Positions 16,790 through 26,724 are shown, counted from the stretch's first letter. The stretch: DNA of 64,000 bases from Microbacterium testaceum (GCF_006539145.1 NZ_BJML01000005.1:169353-233352); one strand, 5' to 3'. Notes: generated from the sequence alone by a model not told the origin. Program-made: numbers and translations.

Positions 16790-18421
16790 ATGACACTGCA
16801 CAACAGTGGACGCGGCCGTCTCGGCCTCGCTCTCGGCGCTCTCGGCGCGTCGGCCCTCGTTCTGGCGGGCTGCACGACCACGACCGGGGGCGGCTCCTCG
16901 GACGGCGGATCGACCGACCCGCTCGTCATCGGCACCACCGACAAGATCACCTCGATCGACCCGGCCGGCTCGTACGACAACGGCTCGTTCGCCGTCATGA
17001 CGCAGATCTACCCCTTCCTCATGAACAGCCAGTACGGCACGTCCGAGGTCACTCCCGACATCGCCGAGTCGGCCGAGTTCACCTCGCCGACCGAGTACAC
17101 GGTCAAGCTCAAGTCCGGCCTGAAGTTCGCGAACGGCCACGACCTGACGTCGTCCGACGTGAAGTTCTCGTTCGACCGCCAGGTCGCCATCAACGACCCG
17201 AACGGCCCCGCATCGCTGCTGGGCAACCTCGACAGCGTCGCCACTCCCGACGACACCACCGTCGTCTTCACCCTCAAGAACGGCAACGACCAGGTCTGGC
17301 CCCAGATCCTGTCGAGCCCCGCCGCGCCGATCGTCGACGAACAGGTCTTCTCGGCCACCGCCGTCACCTCCGACGACACCATCGTCGAGGGCAAGGCCTT
17401 CGCCGGTCAGTACACGATCGATTCGTACAAGCCCAACGAGCTCATCTCGTACAAGCCGTACGCGGACTACATGGGGTCCCTCCCCAAGGCTGCCAACGGT
17501 GGCATCTCGACCAAGTACTACGCCGACTCGTCGAACCTCAAGCTCGACGTGCAGTCGGGTGCGATCGACGTGGCCTACCGCAGCCTCAGCGCGACCGACG
17601 TCGCCGACCTGCAGAAGGACGACGCGGTCAAGGTCGTCGACGGCCCCGGCGGAGAGATCCGCTACATCGTCTTCAACTTCGACACCATGCCCTACGGCAC
17701 GAAGACGGCCGACGCCGACCCCGCCAAGTCGCTCGCGATCCGCCAGGCCGCGGCCGACCTCGTCGACCGCCAGGCCATCGCGACCGACGTGTACAAGGAC
17801 ACCTACTCGCCGCTGTACTCCTACGTTCCGCAGGGTCTCGCGGGCGCCAACGAGGCGCTCAAGGACATGTACGGCGACGGCAACGGCAAGCCCGATGCCG
17901 CCAAGGCCAAGGCGACTCTCGAGGCCGCCGGTCTCACGACGCCCGTCACGCTGAACCTTCAGTACAACGGCGACCACTACGGCCCCTCGTCGGGCGACGA
18001 GTACGCCGCGGTCAAGGCGCAGCTCGAGAAGGACGGCCTGTTCACGGTCAACCTCGCTCAGACCGAGTGGGTGCAGTACACGAAGGACCGCAAGGCCGAC
18101 GCGTACCCCGCGTACCAGCTCGGCTGGTTCCCCGACTACTCGGATGCCGACAACTACCTCACCCCGTTCTTCTCGAAGGACAACTTCCTGCTGAACCACT
18201 ACGACAACGCCGAGGTCCAGAAGCTGCTCGTCGACCAGGCGACGCAGACCGACAAGACCACGCGCGAGTCGGAGATCGGCGAGATCCAGGACAAGGTGGC
18301 CGCCGATCTGTCGACGCTGCCGCTGCTCCAGGGCAAGCAGGTCGCGATCGTGGGCTCGAGCGTCGAGGGCGCCGTCCTCGACGGGTCGTTCAAGTTCCGT
18401 TACGCACCGCTGCACAAGTAA
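16790..18421 (+). CDS. ABC transporter solute-binding lipoprotein, family 5 (Dpp/Opp type)
   Basis: The 543-residue protein begins with a lipoprotein signal peptide ending in the lipobox LVLAGC (Cys about residue 27), then a Gly/Ser/Thr linker (TTTTGGGSSDGGS) and a SBP_bac_5 domain: PLVIGTTDKITSIDPAGSYD, ESAEFTSPTEYTVKLKSGLKFANG, DVKFSFDRQ and a C-terminal YQLGWFPDYSDADNYLTPFF. It would be anchored outside the membrane and deliver substrate to the permeases downstream. Family 5 binds peptides most often, but also oligosaccharides and nickel. The CebR-like operator upstream makes a plant oligosaccharide a real alternative. A hairpin follows the gene and probably favours its expression over the rest of the operon. 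Confidence 0.93.
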   Translation: MTLHNSGRGRLGLALGALGASALVLAGCTTTTGGGSSDGGSTDPLVIGTTDKITSIDPAGSYDNGSFAVMTQIYPFLMNSQYGTSEVTPDIAESAEFTSPTEYTVKLKSGLKFANGHDLTSSDVKFSFDRQVAINDPNGPASLLGNLDSVATPDDTTVVFTLKNGNDQVWPQILSSPAAPIVDEQVFSATAVTSDDTIVEGKAFAGQYTIDSYKPNELISYKPYADYMGSLPKAANGGISTKYYADSSNLKLDVQSGAIDVAYRSLSATDVADLQKDDAVKVVDGPGGEIRYIVFNFDTMPYGTKTADADPAKSLAIRQAAADLVDRQAIATDVYKDTYSPLYSYVPQGLAGANEALKDMYGDGNGKPDAAKAKATLEAAGLTTPVTLNLQYNGDHYGPSSGDEYAAVKAQLEKDGLFTVNLAQTEWVQYTKDRKADAYPAYQLGWFPDYSDADNYLTPFFSKDNFLLNHYDNAEVQKLLVDQATQTDKTTRESEIGEIQDKVAADLSTLPLLQGKQVAIVGSSVEGAVLDGSFKFRYAPLHK

Positions 18422-18451
18422 GACCGAATCGGCGCCTCGCGCGGTTCCGCA

Positions 18452-18492
18452 CGCTCAACGACCGAGGGTCACGTACCCTCGGTCGTTGGGCG
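18452..18492 (+). terminator. Strong hairpin between binding-protein and permease genes
   Basis: CAACGACCGAGGGT (18456-18469) and ACCCTCGGTCGTTG (18475-18488) pair over 14 bases around a 5-base loop, extendable by four more pairs. No long T run follows. In ABC operons such a stem after the binding-protein gene acts as a partial terminator or 3' stabiliser, giving more binding protein than permease. Confidence 0.6.
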
Positions 18493-18542
18493 AGAGCGGT
18501 GCGACGAGGCGCCGTTCCCCCTTCGAGTGAGGTCTCTCCCGT

Positions 18543-19616
18543 ATGGTCACCGCCGTCGACGCTGCCGACATCGCCAAACCCGTCGCCCCCAGGGGCGGAG
18601 GACTGTGGCGCTACATCCTGGTCCGTCTGCTCCTGATCATCCCGACGGTGTTCATCCTCGTCACCGTGGTGTTCGTGCTCATGCGCATCACGGGCGACCC
18701 GATCACCGCCGCCCTCGGCGGCCGCCTTCCGCCTGATCAGCTCGCGGAGCGGATCGCCCAGGCCGGCTACGACCGCCCGTTGATCGTGCAGTACTTCGAG
18801 TACATCGGCGGGATCCTCCGCGGCGACTTCGGCACGACGCTGACCGACAACCGTCCGGTGATCGAGATCCTGCTGCAGTACGGATCCGCCACTCTCGAGC
18901 TCGCGATCTACGCGCTCTTCGTGGCGCTGCTCATCGGCATCCCGTTCGGCCTGCTCGCCGCCTACAAGCGCGACCGCTGGCCCGACGCGACCCTGCGCAT
19001 CGGTGCGATCCTCGGGTATGCGACGCCGATCTTCTTCGTCGGTCTGCTCCTGAAGCTCGTCTTCTCGGTGTGGCTGAGCGTCCTGCCGGTCGCCGGGCGC
19101 GCGAGCACCCGTACCGAGCTCAAGTTCGCCTCGATCGAGAACCCCACCGGCATCTACCTGCTCGATGCGATCCGTCTGGGCGACGGCGCTGCCGCGGGCG
19201 ACGTGCTGATCCACGCGATCCTGCCCGGTGTGGCTCTCGGCATCCTGACCGCGGGAATCTTCCTCCGTCTGGTCCGCACCAACGTCATCGGCACCCTGGG
19301 TGCGCAGTACGTCACCTCGGCGCGTTCGCGCGGCGTGGGGGAGTACCGTCTGGTCACCAAGCATGCCTACCGCCCCGCGCTCATCCCGATCATCACGGTC
19401 ATCGGTCTGCAGATCGCTCTGCTGCTGTCGGGCGCCGTGCTGACCGAGACCACCTTCGAGTGGAAGGGCCTCGGCTTCATGCTCAGCGAGTACCTGAAGG
19501 CGCGCGACTTCGTCGCCGTCCAGGGCATCGTCGTGATCATCGCCGTGCTGGTCGCCTTCACCAACTTCCTGGTCGACGTCATCGCGGCGATCATCGACCC
19601 GCGAGTGAGGTACTGA
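18543..19616 (+). CDS. ABC transporter permease, DppB type
   Basis: The 357-residue membrane protein has about six transmembrane segments, beginning with LLLIIPTVFILVTVVFVLMRI preceded by a cytoplasmic N-terminus. It shows the first-permease signature of Dpp/Opp systems (LIVQYFEYIGGILRGDFGTTL) and the EAA-type coupling loop GAQYVTSARSRGVGEYRLVTKHAYRPALIP, which docks to the ATPase. It is co-transcribed with the second permease (one base between the genes) and the fused ATPase. A region of about 40 residues (ASTRTELKFASIENPTG...) between membrane spans is longer than in E. coli DppB, as is common in actinobacteria. Confidence 0.93.
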   Translation: MVTAVDAADIAKPVAPRGGGLWRYILVRLLLIIPTVFILVTVVFVLMRITGDPITAALGGRLPPDQLAERIAQAGYDRPLIVQYFEYIGGILRGDFGTTLTDNRPVIEILLQYGSATLELAIYALFVALLIGIPFGLLAAYKRDRWPDATLRIGAILGYATPIFFVGLLLKLVFSVWLSVLPVAGRASTRTELKFASIENPTGIYLLDAIRLGDGAAAGDVLIHAILPGVALGILTAGIFLRLVRTNVIGTLGAQYVTSARSRGVGEYRLVTKHAYRPALIPIITVIGLQIALLLSGAVLTETTFEWKGLGFMLSEYLKARDFVAVQGIVVIIAVLVAFTNFLVDVIAAIIDPRVRY

Positions 19617-19617
19617 C

Positions 19618-20700
19618 ATGTCGGATGCCGCGACCCCCACCCTCTCCGACGACAGCGTGACCGTGCGCAAGGTGCCCCTGCGCGACCGCCTGCCGGTGAT
19701 CTCGCACCTTCGCCGCAGCGTCGGCCTGCAGCGCACCATGCTGGTGCTCGGCCTCGTCATCACCGCCGTCTTCCTCCTGACGGCGTTGTTCGCCCCGCTG
19801 CTGGCGCCCTACGGGTTCGCGCAGCAGGAGGCCGACGGCGTCAAGTTCGGCACGCAGCAGGCGCCCAGCGCGATGAACCTGCTCGGCACGACCGTCGGCG
19901 GATACGACGTGCTCTCGCGCGTGATCTGGGGAGCGCAGACCGCGCTGCTCGTGATCCTGTGCGCGATCGCGTTCTCGATCTTCCTCGGCATCTTCCTGGG
20001 GCTCGTCGGCGGCTACTTCGGGGGCTGGCTCGACCGCATCCTCGTGGTGCTGTGCGACGCGATCTACGCCTTCCCCTCGCTGCTGCTCGCGATCGTCATG
20101 TCGATCGCGATCACGAAGGGCCAGTCGACGCTCTGGGGCGGCATCCTCGCCACCGCCATCTCGATCACGGTGGTCTTCGTCCCGCAGTACTTCCGCGTGA
20201 TCCGCGCCGAGGTGGTGCGCGTCAAGGCCGAGCCGTTCGTCGAGTCGGCGCGCGTGATCGGCGTGCCGACCGGTCGGATCCTGCTCCGCCACGTGCTGCG
20301 CAACTCGACACGGTCACTGCCGGTCGTCGTGACCCTCAACGCCTCCGAGGCGCTGCTGACCCTCGCGGGCCTCGGCTTCCTCGGCTTCGGCATCGAGGCC
20401 ACCGCCGCCGCCGAGTGGGGTTACGACCTCAACCGTTCGGTGAGCGACGTCACCAGTGGCATCTGGTGGACCGCCATCCCGCCGGGAGTCGCGATCGTGC
20501 TCGCCGTGCTCGGCATCACCCTCGTCGGCGAGAGCCTCAACGACCTCAGCGATCCGCGTCTGCGCACCCGCCGCCGCGCCGGTCGCGCGCCCGCCCCGGT
20601 CACCGCGGTCGATCCGTCGACGGCTCCCGCCGCGGCTCGCGCCACGGCCGATCCCGCCGGGCCCCCGGCATCCGCCCCCTCCGATGGGAGCCCCTCATGA
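19618..20700 (+). CDS. ABC transporter permease, DppC type
   Basis: The 360-residue protein has an N-terminal cytoplasmic tail, the OppC-type first segment (TMLVLGLVITAVFLLTALFA), four to five further segments and the EAA-like loop EPFVESARVIGVPTGRILLRHVLRNS. The last 50 residues are a Pro/Ala-rich cytoplasmic tail with no membrane segment. Its stop overlaps the ATPase start as ATGA (20697-20700). It pairs with the DppB-type permease to form the channel. Confidence 0.93.
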   Translation: MSDAATPTLSDDSVTVRKVPLRDRLPVISHLRRSVGLQRTMLVLGLVITAVFLLTALFAPLLAPYGFAQQEADGVKFGTQQAPSAMNLLGTTVGGYDVLSRVIWGAQTALLVILCAIAFSIFLGIFLGLVGGYFGGWLDRILVVLCDAIYAFPSLLLAIVMSIAITKGQSTLWGGILATAISITVVFVPQYFRVIRAEVVRVKAEPFVESARVIGVPTGRILLRHVLRNSTRSLPVVVTLNASEALLTLAGLGFLGFGIEATAAAEWGYDLNRSVSDVTSGIWWTAIPPGVAIVLAVLGITLVGESLNDLSDPRLRTRRRAGRAPAPVTAVDPSTAPAAARATADPAGPPASAPSDGSPS

Positions 20701-22388
20701 CCGGCACCACCGCCCCCGTCGCCCGGATCGACGACCTGCGCGTCACCTTCGCCACCGACGGTGAGCCGGTCTCGGCGATCAACGGGATCTCGCTCGAAGC
20801 CCATGCCGGCGAAGTGCTCGCGATCGTCGGCGAGTCGGGCTCGGGCAAGACCGTCACCGCGAACACGCTGCTGGGGCTGCTGCCCGAGACGGCGACGCTT
20901 TTGGGCGCGGTGATCGTGCGCGGCCGCGACGGCGACCAGACCGATATCGTGCACGCGACCCGCGCGCAGCTGCGTGCCATGCGCGGGCGCGACGCCGCGA
21001 TGGTGTTCCAGGAGCCCTCGACCGCGTTGAACCCGGTCTACACCGTGGGCTGGCAGATCGCCGAGGGCCTGCGCGCCCACGAGAAGCTGTCGAAGGCCGA
21101 GGCGAAGGTCAAGGCCGTCGACATCCTGCGACGTGTCGGCATCCCCGATCCCGAGAAGCGCGTCGACGACTATCCGCACCAGTTCTCGGGCGGGCAGAAG
21201 CAGCGCGTCGTCATCGCGATGGCGCTCGTGCTCAATGCCGGGCTCATCATCGCCGACGAGCCGACCACGGCTCTCGACGTGACGGTGCAGGCCGAGATCC
21301 TCGATCTGCTGCGCACGTGTCGCGACGAGTTCGGCGCGACGATCGTGCTCATCACCCACAACATGGGCGTCGTGGCCGACCTCGCCGACCGCGTGATCGT
21401 GATGTACCGCGGTGACATCGTCGAGCAGGCTCCGGTGCGCGAGCTGTTCGCCGCCCCGCGGCAGGCGTACACGCGCGAGCTGCTGGCCGCCGTGCCGCAC
21501 GTCGGCCGCGGCAAGAGCGCTCGTCAGTCTCTCGAGACCGCGGCACCGACCTCGCCGCCCGAGGGCAGCCTGGTCGTCGCCGAGAAGGTCGAGATCGGGT
21601 ACCCGGGCCGCTTCGGTTCATCGGGGGTCGTCGCCGTGAAGGGCGTCGACTTCTGGATCGGGCCGGGCGAGGTGCTCGGCCTGGTGGGCGAATCGGGCTC
21701 GGGCAAGACGACGATCGGTCGCGCGATGGTCGGGCTGACCTCCGTCGTCGGCGGGTCGCTGAAGGTGCTCGGCACCGAGATGCGCGGCGCGAAGCCCCGC
21801 GCGCTCGCCAAGACCCGCCCCGACATCGGGTTCGTCTTCCAAGACCCGGCCACGAGCTTCAACCCGTTGCTCACGATCGCGGAGTGCATCGCCGAGCCGC
21901 TCGTCGTGCACCGTCGCGTCTCGGGAGCCCGCGCGGCGCGCACTCGCGTGAACGAACTCCTGGATGCCGTGCAGCTGCCGACCGCGTTCGGCGACCGCTA
22001 CCCGCATGAGCTGTCGGGCGGTCAGCGTCAGCGCGCCTCGCTCGCCCGCGCCCTCGCGCTCGACCCCAAGCTGCTGATCGCCGACGAGCCGACGTCGGCG
22101 CTCGACGTGTCGGTGCAGGCGCGCGTGCTGCAGCTGTTCGCGCAGTTGCAGGCGGAGTTCGGCTTCGCGTGTCTGTTCATCAGTCACGACCTGGCCGTCG
22201 TCGACGAGGTCGCCGACCGCGTCGTCGTGCTGCAGCAGGGTGTGATCCGCGAGCAGGGCACGACCGTCCAGGTGCTCACCGAGCCGCGCGACGACTACAC
22301 CAAGCGCCTGCTGGTGTCGCTGCCCGTGCCCGACCCGGTCGAGCAGCAGAGCCGTCGTGAGCTCTGGCGGTCGACCCGGGGGGTCTGA
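20697..22388 (+). CDS. Dual ABC ATPase (DppD-DppF fusion) for Dpp/Opp-type importer
   Basis: The 563-residue protein contains two complete nucleotide-binding domains in tandem. Domain 1 has [27 protein letters not shown] and [12 protein letters not shown]; domain 2 has [27 protein letters not shown] and [12 protein letters not shown]. Fusion of the two ATPases that are separate in E. coli is common in actinobacteria and proteobacteria (YejF/GsiA-like). The C-terminus of each domain carries an oligopeptide-transporter-type extension. It completes the binding protein, DppB, DppC, ATPase operon. Confidence 0.94.
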   Translation: MTGTTAPVARIDDLRVTFATDGEPVSAINGISLEAHAGEVLAIVGESGSGKTVTANTLLGLLPETATLLGAVIVRGRDGDQTDIVHATRAQLRAMRGRDAAMVFQEPSTALNPVYTVGWQIAEGLRAHEKLSKAEAKVKAVDILRRVGIPDPEKRVDDYPHQFSGGQKQRVVIAMALVLNAGLIIADEPTTALDVTVQAEILDLLRTCRDEFGATIVLITHNMGVVADLADRVIVMYRGDIVEQAPVRELFAAPRQAYTRELLAAVPHVGRGKSARQSLETAAPTSPPEGSLVVAEKVEIGYPGRFGSSGVVAVKGVDFWIGPGEVLGLVGESGSGKTTIGRAMVGLTSVVGGSLKVLGTEMRGAKPRALAKTRPDIGFVFQDPATSFNPLLTIAECIAEPLVVHRRVSGARAARTRVNELLDAVQLPTAFGDRYPHELSGGQRQRASLARALALDPKLLIADEPTSALDVSVQARVLQLFAQLQAEFGFACLFISHDLAVVDEVADRVVVLQQGVIREQGTTVQVLTEPRDDYTKRLLVSLPVPDPVEQQSRRELWRSTRGV

Positions 22389-22439
22389 CCGCAGCCGCCG
22401 TGTTCCCGGGCCCGCCCCGTGCGGGCTCGGGGACGGCGT

Positions 22440-23540
22440 TCACCGTCCGAACGCGAGCGACAGCATCCAGAATCCGCCGAAGACGACCAGCACCGCGACG
22501 GATATCCACGGGATTCCGCGCTTGAGCCGCCGCCCCTCGCGGGCGACGCCGGCGGGCGGCGGGGTGAGCAACGGCACGCTCCGAGCTGCGGCGCCGGATG
22601 CCGCGGGGCCCGTGGCGGCGGCCCCCGACGACGAATCCCCGAGCCGGTCGTCGCGCCACCGCGCCCACTGTGCGAGCTTCTCGTCGATCGCGTCGACGGT
22701 GGCGAACAACCATCGCCAGGTGGCGGGGTCGAGGGTCGACAGGTCGCGCTTGGCGTAGAGGAACAGCCAGTCGTCGACGATCTCGACGTCGAGCGCCGCG
22801 GCGTTGTCGACGAACCGCGCCATGACGTCGGGGGTGAACAGGTACAGCGCGTCGCGCTCGTACCCCTCCGGGCAGTACAGCGCGAAGTGCCGGTCGAAAT
22901 CGCCCTCGAGGCTCAGCCGCTGGCCGCGGCCGAGCGTGATCGGCAGGTTCGAGCCGCCGAACAGACCGTTGTTGCCCACGGCATCCAGCACGATATGGGG
23001 GAGCGGGGTGTCGAGCCGCAGCGCGACGTAGCCCCAGCGGTGCGTCTGCTTGCTCTTTCCCGACCCGGTCTCGTATGTGTAGTTGGCCACCTCGAGAGAG
23101 CGCGGCTGCTTGCGCCGCATCACGTCGTGCAGCTCCTGGTTGCGGCCGAGGTCGAAGATCATCCCCGGGCGTCGTGGGTGGGAGAATCCCGGATGCCATG
23201 TCATGCCGTTCGCGCTCGCGAAGAGGCTCAGCCGGTAGCGGCGTGCCGCGGCCCCGCCGACCCCGCGGATGATCGCCCAGGCCAGGAATCCGACGATGGC
23301 GAGGACGAGCACGAAGGGCAGGAGCGCGACGGGATTGCCGCTGCCGCGCGCGAACGCGTTCGTGACGATCGTCGCCAGCGTCGGGACGACGATGAGTGCG
23401 CCCACGATCCCCACGAACGCGAACACGATGATCGTGAACGCACGGCTCCGCAGCATGCCTTTCTCGCGCAGAGCCTTGCTGAAGGCGCGGACCTTCGCGC
23501 GATCGATCGGCTGGGTCAGGGCGGTGGTGTCGACGGTCAT
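22440..23540 (-). CDS. Conserved membrane protein, paralogue A of a tandem pair
   Basis: A 366-residue protein. Two hydrophobic segments near the N-terminus (FTIIVFAFVGIVGALIVVPTLATIV and LLPFVLVLAIVGFLAWAII) precede a roughly 200-residue soluble domain with the striking segments LPHIVLDAVGN, RLSLEGDFDRHF, CPEGYERDALYLFTPDVMARFVDN and VEIVDDWLFLY. A Pro/Ala-rich linker and a last membrane segment (PWISVAVLVVFGGFWMLSLAF) end it. I have seen this type only as uncharacterised actinobacterial protein. ATG at 23540 overlaps the stop of the upstream paralogue by 4 bases. Function unknown; it is probably membrane-anchored with the conserved domain on one face. Confidence 0.8.
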   Translation of the reverse strand: MTVDTTALTQPIDRAKVRAFSKALREKGMLRSRAFTIIVFAFVGIVGALIVVPTLATIVTNAFARGSGNPVALLPFVLVLAIVGFLAWAIIRGVGGAAARRYRLSLFASANGMTWHPGFSHPRRPGMIFDLGRNQELHDVMRRKQPRSLEVANYTYETGSGKSKQTHRWGYVALRLDTPLPHIVLDAVGNNGLFGGSNLPITLGRGQRLSLEGDFDRHFALYCPEGYERDALYLFTPDVMARFVDNAAALDVEIVDDWLFLYAKRDLSTLDPATWRWLFATVDAIDEKLAQWARWRDDRLGDSSSGAAATGPAASGAAARSVPLLTPPPAGVAREGRRLKRGIPWISVAVLVVFGGFWMLSLAFGR

Positions 23541-24691
23541 GACGACTGCGCCAAGAAGATGAGGAAGCCGACCGCGAAGAGCACGACCGGGACGACGACG
23601 AAGGCCCCCGCGACGACGAGCAGCGCGATGAGCCACGCGTTGCTGCGCTTCAACCGCTGGCCTGCAGGCGCGACCCCGACGGGTGCGGGGGTGAACGCGA
23701 GGGGAGCAGGTGCAGGTGCAGCTGCCGGACTCGCGGATGCCGCCGCCCCGGGCAGGGTCGGCAGAGCCGTGGGGGCACTCGCCCGCAGCGTGTCGTCGCG
23801 CCACCGCCCCCACTGATCGAGCTTGTCGATCAGGGCCGAGACGACCGCGAACGCCCAGGCCCACCGGGTCGGGTCGAGGGTCGAGAGCTCGTCGGGGGAG
23901 TAGAGGAACATCCAGTCGTCGACGATCTCGACCTCAAGCGCCGAGGCGTTGTCGACGAATCGCGCCATGACGTCGGGCGTGAAGAGGTAGAGCGCGTCGC
24001 GCTCGTAGCCCGCGGGGCACGACAGGTGGAAGTACCTGTCGAAGTCGCCCTCGAGGCTCAGGCGCTGCCCCCGCTCCCACACGCCGAGTTTCACGCCGTT
24101 GCCCACGGCATCCAGAACGATATGAGGAAGAGGCACGTCGAGCCGGATCGCGATGTATCCCCACCGCGAGGTGTGCGTGTTCCTGCCGTCGCTCGTCGTG
24201 TACGCGTAGTTGCCGATCTCGACGAACCGCGGCTCACTCCCGCGCAGGATGTCGTAGCCGGTGCGGTCGCCGCCGATTCCGAACAGCACTCCGGGCAGCG
24301 GGGGAGCGGGCACCGAGGGGACGTACTCCATGCCCACGTCGCGGCTGAATCCCGCGAGGCGCCAGCGGCGGTCCTCCTGGGTGCGCTGGGCCTTCTGACC
24401 GAGGAACCACGCCAGAGCCAGCCCGCCCAGACCCAGCGCGATCGGAAAGAGGAACAGGATGCCGAGGATGAACGACCCCTCGCGAAGGAACGGCGACAGC
24501 ACGGCGGCGAGCACGACGATGACGACCCCCACACCGCCGATCAGCGCGAACGCGACCGCGTACGCCGCGACGGCGGCGCCCGTGCCCGGGAGGCGTCCGG
24601 CGCTGCGCAACTGCGCGGTGAACGCCTTCGCGGCCCGCGGGTCGGGCGGCGTCAGCAACGCCCGTGCGTCGAATGGTCGGATCCCTGCCAT
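23537..24691 (-). CDS. Conserved membrane protein, paralogue B of a tandem pair
   Basis: The 384-residue protein has the same architecture as its downstream neighbour: two N-terminal membrane segments (VAAYAVAFALIGGVGVVIVVLAAVL and FILGILFLFPIALGLGGLALAWFLG), the shared domain (LPHIVLDAVGN, RLSLEGDFDRYF, CPAGYERDALYLFTPDVMARFVDN, VEIVDDWMFLY), an Ala/Pro linker and a C-terminal membrane segment. The two arose by duplication. It starts at ATG 24691 (MAGIRPFDARALL), is divergent from rpsF with 190 bases between them, and forms a two-gene operon with its paralogue. No function is assigned to the family that I know of. Confidence 0.8.
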   Translation of the reverse strand: MAGIRPFDARALLTPPDPRAAKAFTAQLRSAGRLPGTGAAVAAYAVAFALIGGVGVVIVVLAAVLSPFLREGSFILGILFLFPIALGLGGLALAWFLGQKAQRTQEDRRWRLAGFSRDVGMEYVPSVPAPPLPGVLFGIGGDRTGYDILRGSEPRFVEIGNYAYTTSDGRNTHTSRWGYIAIRLDVPLPHIVLDAVGNGVKLGVWERGQRLSLEGDFDRYFHLSCPAGYERDALYLFTPDVMARFVDNASALEVEIVDDWMFLYSPDELSTLDPTRWAWAFAVVSALIDKLDQWGRWRDDTLRASAPTALPTLPGAAASASPAAAPAPAPLAFTPAPVGVAPAGQRLKRSNAWLIALLVVAGAFVVVPVVLFAVGFLIFLAQSS

Positions 24692-24881
24692 GCGGCCCCC
24701 CGCCGTCGTCTGGTCACGTCCACGCTACCGATGTCGGATTCCGTGGGGCCACCGGCATCCGTTAGACTACGAAGGTTGTCCGGCTGCGCCCATGCGCGTG
24801 TAACCCCGTGACGACGTGCTACACACCCTCCTGCTGCCGGGAAATGCCCGTCAGCCGTTCTAGTCCGAAGGAGGTGGGTTA

Positions 24882-25274
24882 GTGACGCACCAGTACGAAC
24901 TCATGGTCATCTTCGATCCCGAGGTCGACGAGCGCCAGGTCGCTCCGAAGCTCGACGGATTCCTCAAGGTCATCACGGCCGATGGAGGAACCATCGACAA
25001 GATCGACATCTGGGGCCGCCGTCGTCTCGCCTACGAGATCCGCAAGAAGAACGAGGGCATCTACGCCGTCGTCAACTTCGTCGCGACCAGCGAGGCCACG
25101 AACGAGCTCGATCGTCAGCTGAAGCTGAACGAGCAGATCATGCGCACCAAGGTCCTCCGTGCCGAAGAGGCGATCGCTCAGGTCGCCGCCGAGGCCAAGC
25201 GCTCCGAGGAGAAGGCCGCCCGCAAGGCTGCCGCTCCCCGCAAGGTCGAGTCCGCCGAGAAGGCTGCGAAGTAA
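24882..25274 (+). CDS. rpsF: 30S ribosomal protein S6
   Basis: The 130-residue product begins at GTG 24882 with GGAGGTGGG a few bases upstream. The core is the S6 alpha/beta fold: [43 protein letters not shown] and [15 protein letters not shown]. It binds S18 in the platform of the small subunit. The tail beyond residue 100 is a Lys/Ala/Glu-rich extension ([19 protein letters not shown]), common in actinobacterial S6. It heads the rpsF-ssb-rpsR-rplI operon. Its leader (24760-24881) can fold into hairpins but I could not identify an S6-S18 autoregulatory element with confidence. Confidence 0.98.
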   Translation: MTHQYELMVIFDPEVDERQVAPKLDGFLKVITADGGTIDKIDIWGRRRLAYEIRKKNEGIYAVVNFVATSEATNELDRQLKLNEQIMRTKVLRAEEAIAQVAAEAKRSEEKAARKAAAPRKVESAEKAAK

Positions 25275-25279
25275 CGACG

Positions 25280-25804
25280 ATGGCCGGCGAAACCGTCATC
25301 ACCGTTGTGGGCAACCTCACGGCCGACCCCGAGCTGCGGTACACGCAGAACGGGCTGCCGGTCGCGAACTTCACCATCGCGTCGACTCCCCGCACGTTCG
25401 ACCGTCAGGCGAACGAGTGGAAAGACGGCGAGGCGCTGTTCCTGCGCGCCTCGGTGTGGCGCGAATTCGCCGAGCACGTCGCCGGTTCGCTGACGAAGGG
25501 CAGCCGTGTCATCGCGACCGGTCGCCTGAAGCAGCGTTCCTACCAGGACCGCGAGGGCAACAACCGCACCTCCATCGAACTCGAAGTCGATGAGATCGGC
25601 CCCTCGCTCCGCTACGCGACCGCCCAGGTCACCCGAGCCGCCGGTGGCGGTAACGGTGGCGGCGGTGGCGGTCAGCGCGCGCAGGTGCAGCAGTCGAACG
25701 ACGAGCCGTGGTCGACCCCCGGCTCGAACAACGGCGGCGGCAACAACAGCGGCGCTGACGCGTGGAGCACTCCCGGCTCCTACGGCGACGACACCCCGTT
25801 CTGA
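25280..25804 (+). CDS. ssb: Single-stranded DNA-binding protein
   Basis: The 174-residue SSB has an OB fold in residues 1-115 ([74 protein letters not shown]), a Gly/Asn/Gln-rich disordered linker, and the acidic protein-interaction tip DDTPF. It coats single-stranded DNA in replication and repair and recruits partners through the tip. It sits 5 bases after rpsF, the standard position in actinobacteria. Confidence 0.98.
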   Translation: MAGETVITVVGNLTADPELRYTQNGLPVANFTIASTPRTFDRQANEWKDGEALFLRASVWREFAEHVAGSLTKGSRVIATGRLKQRSYQDREGNNRTSIELEVDEIGPSLRYATAQVTRAAGGGNGGGGGGQRAQVQQSNDEPWSTPGSNNGGGNNSGADAWSTPGSYGDDTPF

Positions 25805-25905
25805 TCTTCGCCCCGCTCTCGAGCGAGACGACCCCCGAAATTCCGGATGCCATGCCCCGGTCCTCGTGACCGGAACGGCGTCCGAACCACACGAAAGAAG
25901 GAAGC

Positions 25906-26160
25906 ATGGCTGGAAAGGCCACTGGCGACCGCCGCAAGCCGCGGAAGGGTGCGAAGAACGCAGCCCCCGCGAAGGCGATCCGCGTCGGCGTCATCGACTA
26001 CAAGGACGTCCCCACCCTCCGCAAGTTCATCTCGGAGCGCGGCAAGATCCGCGCCCGTCGTATCACCGGTGTCTCCGTGCAGGAGCAGCGTCTGATCGCC
26101 CGCGCCATCAAGAACGCGCGCGAGATGGCTCTTCTGCCCTACGCCGGCGCCGGCCGCTAA
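25906..26160 (+). CDS. rpsR: 30S ribosomal protein S18
   Basis: The 84-residue S18 has the characteristic core [50 protein letters not shown], split between an Arg/Lys-rich RNA-binding N-terminus and the helix that contacts S6. No zinc-type Cys residues are present, so it is the zinc-independent form. ATG at 25906 follows AGAAGGA. It lies 101 bases after ssb. Confidence 0.98.
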   Translation: MAGKATGDRRKPRKGAKNAAPAKAIRVGVIDYKDVPTLRKFISERGKIRARRITGVSVQEQRLIARAIKNAREMALLPYAGAGR

Positions 26161-26170
26161 GGAGCACCCG

Positions 26171-26623
26171 ATGGCAAAGCTGATTCTCACGAATGAGGTC
26201 ACCGGGCTCGGTAGCGCCGGTGATGTTGTCGAGGTCAAGAACGGGTACGCCCGTAACTACCTCATCCCGCAGGGCTTCGCCGTGTCGTGGAGCCGTGGTG
26301 GCGAGAAGCAGGTCGCGTCGATCCGCGCCGCTCGCGAGTCCCGCGCGATCCACGACCACGAAGACGCCGTGGCCCTGAAGAACTCGCTCGAGTCGAACAC
26401 CGTCAAGCTCGCCGTCAAGGCCGGCAACGAGGGTCGTCTCTTCGGTTCGGTCAAGCCCGCCGATGTCGCCGACGCCGTCAAGGCCGCCGGTCTCGGTGAG
26501 CTCGACAAGCGCAAGATCCAGATCACCTCGGCGATCAAGTCGGTCGGCGAGCACGAGGCGACCGTTCGCCTGCGTGACGACGTCACCGCCGTGATCACCC
26601 TCCAGGTGGTCGCCGCGAAGTAA
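26171..26623 (+). CDS. rplI: 50S ribosomal protein L9
   Basis: The 150-residue L9 begins [37 protein letters not shown], the rRNA-binding N domain with its family signature, followed by the long connecting helix and the C domain ([14 protein letters not shown]...[22 protein letters not shown]). It is the last gene of the operon, 10 bases after rpsR, and is followed by a strong terminator. L9 reaches over to neighbouring ribosomes and affects frameshifting. Confidence 0.98.
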   Translation: MAKLILTNEVTGLGSAGDVVEVKNGYARNYLIPQGFAVSWSRGGEKQVASIRAARESRAIHDHEDAVALKNSLESNTVKLAVKAGNEGRLFGSVKPADVADAVKAAGLGELDKRKIQITSAIKSVGEHEATVRLRDDVTAVITLQVVAAK

Positions 26624-26639
26624 TTCGCGACGCACGATC

Positions 26640-26672
26640 CGGCCCCGCTCCTGCTTCGGCAGGGCGGGGCCG
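26640..26672 (+). terminator. Terminator of the rpsF-rplI operon
   Basis: CGGCCCCGC and CTGC on the left pair with GCAG and GCGGGGCCG on the right around a TTCG tetraloop at 26655-26658, with one bulged T; TTTCGTG follows. It starts 16 bases after the rplI stop. Confidence 0.85.
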
Positions 26673-26724
26673 TTTCGTGTGCGGGGGAGCGAGGGCGGGA
26701 CGCCGTGACCCTAGGCTGAGTGCC

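Noticed and set aside
24692..24881. S6-S18 autoregulatory leader before rpsF
   Set aside because: Hairpins can be drawn but I could not find the conserved bulge arrangement with confidence.
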